NCBI RefSeq assembly: GCF_006539685.1
Contig: NZ_BJNM01000012.1
Location: 1 to 64,000 of the forward strand
From: Gluconobacter oxydans
GTDB taxonomy: Bacteria > Pseudomonadota > Alphaproteobacteria > Acetobacterales > Acetobacteraceae
Length of the DNA stretch: 64,000 bases
Reading direction: 5' to 3'
Positions within the stretch are counted from its first letter, which is position 1, and each line of letters begins with the position of its first letter. The position numbers and the translations under genes are program-made. Positions 26,195-33,054 of the stretch are shown piece by piece. The notes beneath the pieces were generated by a model, which ran no database searches, was not told where the DNA came from, and saw nothing but the letters and a program-made list of their open reading frames with translations.

Positions 26195-27172
26195 ATGTTC
26201 CTCGTGCGCCCCGCTGGCGTTCCGGCCCGGGAAATCGGACCGGATGTCGATATTTCCAAAGCGGTCTGGCTCGATCTCATCAATCCGACCACGGACGAAA
26301 TCGACCGTGCGGAAAAGGCCCTTGGCACCCATATCCCGCGCCGGGAAGAACTTGAGGAAATCGAAAGCTCCTCCCGCCATCACGAAGAAGGTGGGGTCCT
26401 CTATCTTTCAACCCCCCTCGTCAGACGCGCGGAAGACACGGCATTTTCCCTGCCAATCGGCTTCGTCCTGACCGACAGACGCCTCATCACCGTCCGTTAT
26501 GCCGACTATTATGGCTTCGACATCGTCGGACGCCGTCAGGCCGAACGCGACCCCGCCAAAGGCGAGCCCTCCGCCAACGAAATCCTCGTCGAGATCATTG
26601 AGGAAGTCATCAACCGTCTGGCAGACATCCTGGAGGGCCTGGGCCGCGACCTCGACGCCATCTCCAAACGGGTCTTCAACACCGACCGTCCCCGTGACCC
26701 CGCCCGGGCCGGTGAGATGCTGCGTGAAACCCTGCGCCGCCTCGGTGATGGCGGCGACCTTGCCTCCATGACCCGCGACAGCCTGCTCGGTCTGGACCGG
26801 ATCCTGATCTATATCGGCGACAGGACAGAAAAAGACCCCCAGGCCCTGAGAACCCGCATCAAGGTCGCAGAACGCGACATCGCCTCCCTCAACGACTTCG
26901 ATGCCCAGACCGTCAACAAGGTCCAGTTCCTGCTCGACGCCACACTCGGCTTCATCAGCATCGAACAGAATGACGGCATGAAGGTCCTGACCGTCGTCAG
27001 CGCGATCGGCATCCTGCCGACCCTGATCGCCGGCATCTACGGCATGAACTTCCACAACATGCCCGAACTGTCATGGAAATACGGCTACCCTTACGGCCTG
27101 ACCCTCATGGTCCTTTCGGTCGTCCTGCCGCTCTTCTGGTTCTGGCGCCGCGGCTGGTTCGGCGCCCGTTAG
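26195..27172 (+). CDS. CorA-family divalent cation transporter
   Basis: 325 residues. Pentameric inner-membrane channel for Mg2+ or related ions. The large cytoplasmic N-terminal domain has many acidic residues. The signature Gly283-Met284-Asn285 lies between two C-terminal membrane helices (about 265-285 and 300-318). AAGGAT precedes the ATG. Its stop overlaps that of the convergent DUF934 gene by four bases. The ion (Mg, Co or Zn) cannot be settled from the sequence. Confidence 0.93.
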   Translation: MFLVRPAGVPAREIGPDVDISKAVWLDLINPTTDEIDRAEKALGTHIPRREELEEIESSSRHHEEGGVLYLSTPLVRRAEDTAFSLPIGFVLTDRRLITVRYADYYGFDIVGRRQAERDPAKGEPSANEILVEIIEEVINRLADILEGLGRDLDAISKRVFNTDRPRDPARAGEMLRETLRRLGDGGDLASMTRDSLLGLDRILIYIGDRTEKDPQALRTRIKVAERDIASLNDFDAQTVNKVQFLLDATLGFISIEQNDGMKVLTVVSAIGILPTLIAGIYGMNFHNMPELSWKYGYPYGLTLMVLSVVLPLFWFWRRGWFGAR

Positions 27173-27615
27173 GGCGCCTCTTCCACCCGAAGCCCCGGCC
27201 CCACGGACCGCTCCGGCAGAACCGAGCGCTGATACGCCACCGGAAACTGCCGGAGCTGCTTTTCCCACAGAGCCGGGTCACCATTGCCGTCCTTCGGCAG
27301 GACCACACTGTCCACCCCGCACCGACGTAGAAACGCCGCCTGGTCCGGCAGGATATGCCCTTCCGCCCGGATCTCGCCCGAAAACCGCAGATATTCCCGA
27401 AGCTCCCGCGCCTGCGTGAACCCCCGCCCATCCCGGAAAATCGGGAACCGAAGCACCACAAGATCCAGCCGGTTCAGATAAGGCTTCAGAAGGGCGGGAT
27501 CATCCGCACTTTCCAGCAGAACCGCCCGCGCATCATCCCGCTCTGCCAGTTCTGCAAGCGTCACCAGCACATCATGAACCTGTGCGGTCCGCTCGCCGAG
27601 TTCAAACAGTTTCAT
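27169..27615 (-). CDS. DUF934 protein of the sulfite reductase operon
   Basis: 148 residues from ATG 27615, which follows GGGAGG six bases upstream and overlaps the end of the reductase gene by 14 bases. DUF934 proteins are small companions of alphaproteobacterial assimilatory sulfite reductases. Visible signature elements are 'LVVLRFPIFRDGRGFTQAREL' (about 52-72) and 'GHILPDQAAFLRRCGVDS'. Exact role unknown; possibly reductase assembly or electron supply. No cysH follows, because the convergent corA-type gene is next. Confidence 0.88.
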   Translation of the reverse strand: MKLFELGERTAQVHDVLVTLAELAERDDARAVLLESADDPALLKPYLNRLDLVVLRFPIFRDGRGFTQARELREYLRFSGEIRAEGHILPDQAAFLRRCGVDSVVLPKDGNGDPALWEKQLRQFPVAYQRSVLPERSVGPGLRVEEAP

Positions 27616-29275
27616 ATGCCGCCTCCCTGAAAGGCTCATGCCCCAGCCGCGTCAGCGTATCGAGGAATGTCTCTCCGCTCTCCCGGCGCCCGAGATAGCA
27701 GTCCACAAGCCGCGCAATCGCATCCACCGTTTCGTCTTCCGGCAGAGCCGCCCCCAGAATCGTCCCGATCGCCGCGCCATTCTCGGCCCGGCCACCAACC
27801 GTCAGCTGGAAGAACTCTTCCCCGCGCTTGTCCACACCCAGAAGCCCGATATGCCCGGCATGATGATGCCCACAGGCATTGATGCAGCCCGAGATGTTAA
27901 TCCGCAGCGCCCCGATTTCGGCCTGAAGCGCCGTATCCGCAAACCGGGCCCCCAGCTTCTGCGCAATCGGAATGGACCGCGCATTCGCCAGCGCACAGTA
28001 ATCCAGCCCCGGACACGCCACGATATCGCCAATCAGACCGATATTCGCTTCCGCCAGCCCGACTTCCGACAGACCCAGCCACAGATCCCGCAGCCGGTCC
28101 TTGCGCACATGTCCCAGAACCACATTCTGCAGATGCGTAATCCGGATCTCCCCGAACGAATACGCATCCGCCAGATCCGCCAGCCGTGCGATCTGGGCCG
28201 ACGTCGCATCGCCCGGAATCCCGCCCGCCGGCTTCAGCGAAATCGTGGCAATGATATGCCCCGGATCGCGATGGACATGCGTATTGCTCCGTACCCAGCG
28301 GTCAAAGAGCGGATCCTCCCGCCGCTGCTGCGCCAGAACAGCATCCGCATCGGCCGGAGCCTCAAGCAGAGGCACAGCAAACCGCGACCGGATCGCCGCA
28401 ACAGCCTCCGGCGTCAACCGATACCGCTCCAGATCCATCTGGGCGAGTTCCGCTTCAACAGCCTCGCGATAGGCCTCGACCCCGATCGCCTGAACCAGAA
28501 TCTTGATCCGCGCCTTGTAGATATTGTCCCGCCGTCCATGCGCATTATAGACGCGCAGAATGGCCTCAAGCGTCGCCAGAAGATGCTCTTCCCGCACGCT
28601 GTCGAACAGCTCTTCACCAATGACCGGCGTCCGCCCCAGACCACCACCCACGAAAATCCGGAACACCGGCGCCCCATCCTCACCCGGACGGGCCAGAATC
28701 CCGATGTCATGGAATCGCGCCGCCACCCGGTCATTCGGACTGCCCGAAATCGCAATCTTGAACTTGCGCGGCAGGAACGTGAACTCGGGATGCAGCGTGG
28801 ACCACTGACGCAGGATCTCCGCATGAACCCGAGGGTCCACCAGTTCATCCGCCGCAGCGCCCGCATACTCATCCGCCGTCACATTGCGGATGCAGTTCCC
28901 GCTGGTCTGGATGGCATGCATGTCCACCTCAGCCAACTCACGCAGAATGGCCGGGGTGTCCTCCAGCCGGATCCAATTGAACTGAATGTTCTGGCGCGTC
29001 GTGAAATGCCCGTAATCACGATCATACCGCCGGGCAATCTCGCCCAGCTTGCGCAACTGCCGGCTATCCAGAATTCCATAGGGAATGGCAACCCGCAGCA
29101 TATAGGCATGAAGCTGCAGATAGAGCCCGTTCATCAGCCGCAGCGGCTTGAACTCATCCTCGCTCAGCGTCCCGTCCAGACGACGCTGCACCTGCCCCTC
29201 AAACTCGGCAATCCGCGCCTGAAGGAAATCCCGGTCTATCCGGTCATACTGGTAATGGCCGACAGGAATGCTCAC
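27602..29275 (-). CDS. cysI: assimilatory sulfite (nitrite/sulfite) reductase hemoprotein
   Basis: 557 residues. Six-electron reduction of sulfite to sulfide using siroheme and a [4Fe-4S] cluster. Cluster ligands are visible as Cys421-x5-Cys427 ('CPGLDYC') and Cys464-x3-Cys468 ('CINAC'). Both ferredoxin-like halves are present, with 'GHFTTRQNIQFNW' and 'TSGNCIRNV'. Flanking DUF2849 and DUF934 genes support a sulfite rather than nitrite role. Coupled to DUF2849 by an ATGA overlap. Confidence 0.92.
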   Translation of the reverse strand: MSIPVGHYQYDRIDRDFLQARIAEFEGQVQRRLDGTLSEDEFKPLRLMNGLYLQLHAYMLRVAIPYGILDSRQLRKLGEIARRYDRDYGHFTTRQNIQFNWIRLEDTPAILRELAEVDMHAIQTSGNCIRNVTADEYAGAAADELVDPRVHAEILRQWSTLHPEFTFLPRKFKIAISGSPNDRVAARFHDIGILARPGEDGAPVFRIFVGGGLGRTPVIGEELFDSVREEHLLATLEAILRVYNAHGRRDNIYKARIKILVQAIGVEAYREAVEAELAQMDLERYRLTPEAVAAIRSRFAVPLLEAPADADAVLAQQRREDPLFDRWVRSNTHVHRDPGHIIATISLKPAGGIPGDATSAQIARLADLADAYSFGEIRITHLQNVVLGHVRKDRLRDLWLGLSEVGLAEANIGLIGDIVACPGLDYCALANARSIPIAQKLGARFADTALQAEIGALRINISGCINACGHHHAGHIGLLGVDKRGEEFFQLTVGGRAENGAAIGTILGAALPEDETVDAIARLVDCYLGRRESGETFLDTLTRLGHEPFREAAYETV

Positions 29276-29589
29276 TGTTCGGTCTCCACTGCAAATTCGG
29301 GATGAACTGTCGGGCCATGCGCCCGGATCTTTTCACGAACCGTGACAGGCTCTGGCGGAACAGCAGCCTGTACCGCCGTATCATAGACGCCCACCACCCC
29401 ATCACGCTGGGCTTCCCCGGCCACACGCGCGAGCACTGCTTCCGCCTCATCCGCATCCAGAAGGGCCGCGCGTCCAATGTGAAGATCCCACGCCCCGTCC
29501 GCACACCACCAGACGGTACGACCATCCAGCAGGCGATTGGCAGTCAGAACCAGCTTCTGGCCAGGTTCAAGTCGGACAGGACGTTTCAT
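29272..29589 (-). CDS. DUF2849 protein, first gene of the sulfite reductase operon
   Basis: 105 residues. Family DUF2849 is found almost only directly upstream of cysI in alphaproteobacteria, often after siroheme synthase cysG, which is missing here. Signature parts are 'KLVLTANRLLDGRTVWW' (12-28) and 'DLHIGRAALLDADEAEAVLA' (about 35-54). No membrane segment. Possibly aids siroheme insertion or electron transfer; this is inference. Confidence 0.85.
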   Translation of the reverse strand: MKRPVRLEPGQKLVLTANRLLDGRTVWWCADGAWDLHIGRAALLDADEAEAVLARVAGEAQRDGVVGVYDTAVQAAVPPEPVTVREKIRAHGPTVHPEFAVETEQ

Positions 29590-29797
29590 CAGCGCTCACC
29601 TTCCTGATGAATCCCGACCTGACCTTCAGACCGGACCCATCATGAATCCGTCCCTGTTCCCACGCCTGAACAGCAGAGCGCAGGCATATCAGAAACAGGA
29701 AATTCACCACAGCAGATCAAACATTGATCCATCATGGTAAGATATCCAGCCCTGTAAAACCTATTTCGTGGTTTTTACAAAATACTTTTTTTAATAG

Positions 29798-30244
29798 TTA
29801 TATGGAGAAGGAAATCGGTGCCCGGCTTGGACGCTGCATTCCGGCCTCTTCCGCATTCTGCAGCAGATGCTCCAGCGTGACGGACGCCATCTTTTCCGAA
29901 ACCTCATGATCCACTGACTGCCAGAACGGCTCCAGAACCTTGGTCCGCAGAAGATTGACCCCATCCCCCGGCATTTCCGGATCTTCCGTCACAGTCCGGA
30001 CGATCTCGTTCAGCGTGATGGTCCGCGGCGGCCGCCCCAGGCGATAGCCGCCCTTGGGCCCACGGACACTGGAAAGCAGACCGGCCCGGGACAGCGCCTG
30101 CAGCACGGGCTCGATCCCCCGACGCAGCATGTCACCACGTCTGGCAATATCCGCACCACTCACGACCCCGGATCGGCCCGCATGGAAAGCGACATCCAGC
30201 ATGATGGATATGGCGGTCAAAGCTCTATCACGGCGGAGATACAT
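29798..30244 (-). CDS. Rrf2-family transcriptional regulator, cysteine-free
   Basis: 148 residues. Winged helix N-terminus: 'ALTAISIMLDVAFHA', 'ADIARRGDMLRRGIEPVLQALSRAGLLSSVRGPKGGYRLGR' is the diagnostic Rrf2 wing. The three Fe-S cysteines of IscR and NsrR are absent; there is no cysteine at all. This recalls CymR, the cysteine-free Rrf2 repressor of cysteine synthesis in Firmicutes. It precedes the sulfite reductase genes in the same direction, separated by about 208 bases, so it may control them. Confidence 0.9.
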   Translation of the reverse strand: MYLRRDRALTAISIMLDVAFHAGRSGVVSGADIARRGDMLRRGIEPVLQALSRAGLLSSVRGPKGGYRLGRPPRTITLNEIVRTVTEDPEMPGDGVNLLRTKVLEPFWQSVDHEVSEKMASVTLEHLLQNAEEAGMQRPSRAPISFSI

Positions 30245-30329
30245 GAGAATTCCGATTTGCTGCGACAGACGATATCATCATGACATAGTCCGATTTCAGT
30301 TCGTCTATCTTGTTTTCCATGCTGGAATG

Positions 30330-31481
30330 TCAATCGCCCCGTGAGGGGTTCTCCTGATTTCCAACATATTCCCGATGAAAACGGTGCCCCAGAGAGGTCA
30401 GGACCTCGTATCCGATCGTTCCCGCCGCTTCCGCGACATCATCGACACTGCGTCTGGGCCCGATCAGATCGACCATCATGTCGGGACCAAGTTTTCCTTC
30501 CGGCACATCTGAAATATCCACGATCAGGGAATCCATCGAGACCCGCCCCAGAATCGGCAGACGGATATCCTCGAACCACGCACAGCCCTGCCCGGCGCCA
30601 TGCCGGGAAAAACCATCCGCATACCCGACAGCCACCGTCGCAATCCGGCGCACCCGCTCAGGCCGATAGGTCAGGCCATAGCCAACCCCCTCACCTGGCA
30701 AAATCTCACGGATCTGCAGAACATGGGCCTGAAGCCGGACCACCGGCGACAGCGGATTGGGGCCAGTCCGGTTGGGTGCAATTCCATACAGTGCGGCACC
30801 CGGTCGCACGACATCCAGATGATAGTCCGTCCCCAGGAAAATCCCCGACGATGCAGACAGACTGAGCGGCGCAGGCGGCAGCCGCGCGGACATCTGCAAC
30901 AGCCGGTCTTTCTGGGCGTGATTGGCAGGATGATCGGGCGTATCGGCACAGGCCAGATGGCTCATGACAAGACCGACCTTCAACCCGTCCACAAGCCCCT
31001 TATCCGCCTGCAGGGTTTCAAGATCGGCGTCGGAGAGACCGAACCGTGACATCCCGCTATCAACCTGAAGCGCCGCTTCAGGGAGCGCGTCTGTCCGCGA
31101 GCCCTCGTCGCGCCACAGCGCAATCTGCTCAAGACTGTTCAGGACAGGCCGCAAACCATAGCGCACGCAGTCCGCGGACGCCCCGGGGCGCGGCCCATGC
31201 AGCACCGTAATCCGGGCCTTTTCCGACACAACGGACCGCAGCCTGATGCCCTCATCGACATGCGCGACAAAGAAATCCGTGGCTCCGGCATTCTCCAGAA
31301 CCGGGGCAACCCGCTCGATTCCCAGCCCATAGGCATCCGCCTTGACGACCGCCGCACAGGAAGCGCCTGAGGCCAGCGTCTGAAGATACCGGTAATTGGA
31401 AGCAATCGCGTCCAGATCCACCGTCAGGCGGGCACCGGCACGATAGGAAGGCCACAGAGGATCAGGACATGCACTCATCAT
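30330..31481 (-). CDS. alr: alanine racemase
   Basis: 383 residues. PLP enzyme supplying D-alanine for peptidoglycan. PLP lysine Lys47 in 'VVKADAYGLG'. 'GVGYGLTYRPE' and 'VAVGYADGFSRHGAG' hold the conserved Tyr/Arg, and 'ISMDSLIVDISD' region follows as expected ('GRVSMD'). Divergent from the Lrp-family gene at 31596, suggesting joint control of alanine metabolism. Confidence 0.95.
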   Translation of the reverse strand: MMSACPDPLWPSYRAGARLTVDLDAIASNYRYLQTLASGASCAAVVKADAYGLGIERVAPVLENAGATDFFVAHVDEGIRLRSVVSEKARITVLHGPRPGASADCVRYGLRPVLNSLEQIALWRDEGSRTDALPEAALQVDSGMSRFGLSDADLETLQADKGLVDGLKVGLVMSHLACADTPDHPANHAQKDRLLQMSARLPPAPLSLSASSGIFLGTDYHLDVVRPGAALYGIAPNRTGPNPLSPVVRLQAHVLQIREILPGEGVGYGLTYRPERVRRIATVAVGYADGFSRHGAGQGCAWFEDIRLPILGRVSMDSLIVDISDVPEGKLGPDMMVDLIGPRRSVDDVAEAAGTIGYEVLTSLGHRFHREYVGNQENPSRGD

Positions 31482-31490
31482 GAAAGATGA

Positions 31491-31519
31491 GAATATCCTC
31501 TTCCCGATCAGAATATCCT
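31491..31519. repeat. direct repeat GAATATCCT, 20-bp spacing, between alr and the Lrp gene
   Basis: GAATATCCT occurs at 31491-31499 and again at 31511-31519, about two helical turns apart, in the divergent promoter region. Lrp-type regulators bind such phased repeats; this is a candidate site. Confidence 0.35.
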
Positions 31520-31595
31520 GCCGGACGACCGCATAATCTTTCAGTTAACAAAAAATCTATGATCGAAAATGCGAAAATAGACCGATAATTCCATC

Positions 31596-32060
31596 ATGAT
31601 CTTCGACCGCACCACCGAATCCATCCTGCGCATCCTCCAGCACGACGGACGCCTCAGCAATGCCGAGCTGGCACAGCGTGTGGGCCTCTCCCCGTCGGCC
31701 TGCCTCCGACGCGTCCGCCTGCTTGAGGAACAGGGCATCATCCGGGGCTACCGAGCCGTCATCGACGAACGCTCGGCCCACAAACTCACCACCGTCATCG
31801 TCCAGATCACCCTTGAGCGCCTGACGGATGAAACGCTCCGCCGATTCGAAGCCCGTATCCGCGAATGCCCCGATGTCCGGGAGTGTTATCTCATGACGGG
31901 TGAGGCCGATTACCTGCTCCACGTCGCCGCACGCGATCTGGCGGATTACGAACGCATCCACAAGGAAGAGCTCTCCCGTCTCCCCGGCGTCGTCCGCATC
32001 CAGAGCAATTTCGCAATCCGCGCCGTCGTCCAGCGCTGGATCAGCCAGGATTCTCCCTGA
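31596..32060 (+). CDS. Lrp/AsnC-family transcriptional regulator
   Basis: 154 residues. N-terminal helix-turn-helix ('ESILRILQHDGRLSNAELAQRVGLSPSACLRRVRLLEEQGII', about 5-47) and a C-terminal RAM ligand domain ('VRECYLMTGEADYLLHV', about 98-115). It diverges from alr and most likely responds to an amino acid such as alanine. Typical length. Confidence 0.94.
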   Translation: MIFDRTTESILRILQHDGRLSNAELAQRVGLSPSACLRRVRLLEEQGIIRGYRAVIDERSAHKLTTVIVQITLERLTDETLRRFEARIRECPDVRECYLMTGEADYLLHVAARDLADYERIHKEELSRLPGVVRIQSNFAIRAVVQRWISQDSP

Positions 32061-32083
32061 GTCGCCCAAAATCAAAAATGCAT

Positions 32084-32112
32084 TTGCGAACCATTTGCAT
32101 TTGAACTAGGCT
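32084..32112 (+). promoter_or_regulatory. bfd promoter with Fur-like box
   Basis: TTGCGAACCATTTGCA at 32084-32099 is one base from an alphaproteobacterial Fur-box pattern (TTGCGAA-N2-ATTCGCA). It overlaps a -35 TTGCGA, with a 17-base spacer to TAGGCT (32107-32112). Iron repression of bfd would fit. Confidence 0.5.
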
Positions 32113-32150
32113 CGCTTCATCGGTCCCAGTGAACGGAAGCCTGCTTCTCC

Positions 32151-32351
32151 ATGATCGTCTGCTCATGCAACGCGCTGTCCCACCAGGACATCGAAATCGC
32201 AATCCACAACGGAGCATCCCGACCGGCGGAAATCTACTCAGCCCGGAAATGCAAGGCCAAATGCGGCAACTGCGTCCCCGGCATCGTCTGCCTGCTGCGC
32301 TCGGCCCTTCAGAAAGCCCAGTCCGAACAGACACATCTCAACGCCGCATAA
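32151..32351 (+). CDS. bfd: bacterioferritin-associated ferredoxin
   Basis: 66 residues. [2Fe-2S] protein that reduces bacterioferritin to release stored iron. The BFD-fold cysteines are present: Cys4, Cys6, Cys38 and Cys41, with an extra Cys34. Convergent with bfr, the expected partner. An iron-responsive promoter is likely (see box at 32084). Compact helix-turn-helix [2Fe-2S] motif spans residues 1-55. Confidence 0.95.
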   Translation: MIVCSCNALSHQDIEIAIHNGASRPAEIYSARKCKAKCGNCVPGIVCLLRSALQKAQSEQTHLNAA

Positions 32352-32356
32352 AAAAA

Positions 32357-32378
32357 CAACCCGGACAATGCCGGGTTG
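32357..32378 (-). terminator. intrinsic terminator of bfr
   Basis: 8-bp stem CAACCCGG/CCGGGTTG with a 6-base loop, followed on the minus strand by six T (32356-32351). It also lies just past the bfd stop. Confidence 0.8.
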
Positions 32379-32404
32379 CTTGAACGTCATACTGTAACGC
32401 TGCT

Positions 32405-32893
32405 TCAGTCCTGATCGGGTGCCGAAGCGGAGTTCTTCTGGATGTAACGCTCGATCCCAACCTGCTTGATCAGGTCGAACTGACGATCAATGAAGTCCTC
32501 GTGCTCTTCTTCGTTGACGAGGATTTTCAGCAGAAGATCGCGCGAGACATAATCCCGGACGCTTTCACAGTAAGCGATCCCTTCCCGCAGATCCTGAATG
32601 GCCTTCTCTTCAAGCTTCAGATCGCATTCCAGGACTTCCTGAACCGTCTGGCCAATCAGAATCGGGTTCAGACGCTGAACATTCGGCAGACCACCCAGGA
32701 ACAGGATCCGCTCGATCAGCCAGTCCGCATGACGCATTTCCTCAATGGACTCGTCATATTCCTTCTTCCCCAGATGGGTCACACCCCAGTGCCGGAGCGT
32801 CCGGGCATGAAGGAAATACTGGTTGATCGCCGTCAGCTCATTCGTGAGCTGCGTGTTAAGATGCTCGATCACAACAGGATCTTTGATAGCCAT
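32405..32893 (-). CDS. bfr: bacterioferritin
   Basis: 162 residues from ATG 32893 ('MAIKDPVVIEHL'); in-frame upstream codons lack the bacterioferritin start. Iron-storage cage with ferroxidase centre. Ligands are visible, one residue shifted from E. coli: Glu19, Glu52 and His55, with heme ligand Met53. 'NEEEHEDFIDRQFDLI' supplies the last ligands. Paired with convergent bfd. Confidence 0.96.
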   Translation of the reverse strand: MAIKDPVVIEHLNTQLTNELTAINQYFLHARTLRHWGVTHLGKKEYDESIEEMRHADWLIERILFLGGLPNVQRLNPILIGQTVQEVLECDLKLEEKAIQDLREGIAYCESVRDYVSRDLLLKILVNEEEHEDFIDRQFDLIKQVGIERYIQKNSASAPDQD

Positions 32894-33054
32894 GGTCCCA
32901 GACTCTCCGAAAAAAGGTGAAGATATCGAACACGGGGAACAAAGGAAAATCATATTCCCCACAGCCCCCGTCCTCAAAATCCAGAATCAGGCCGTGCGAC
33001 TACCCTCAGTCGCGAACAGAGCCTTCTTCCGCTTCCAGACGAGGGATCAGGAAT

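Noticed and set aside
27638-29305. 555-codon plus-strand frame opposite the sulfite reductase
   Set aside because: Complement of a gene with all cluster ligands; Arg/Pro/Gln-rich composition indicates a shadow frame.
29753-29779. Imperfect hairpin downstream of the Rrf2 gene considered as its terminator
   Set aside because: On the minus strand it is followed by G/C, not T; the T-run lies on the other strand where no gene ends.
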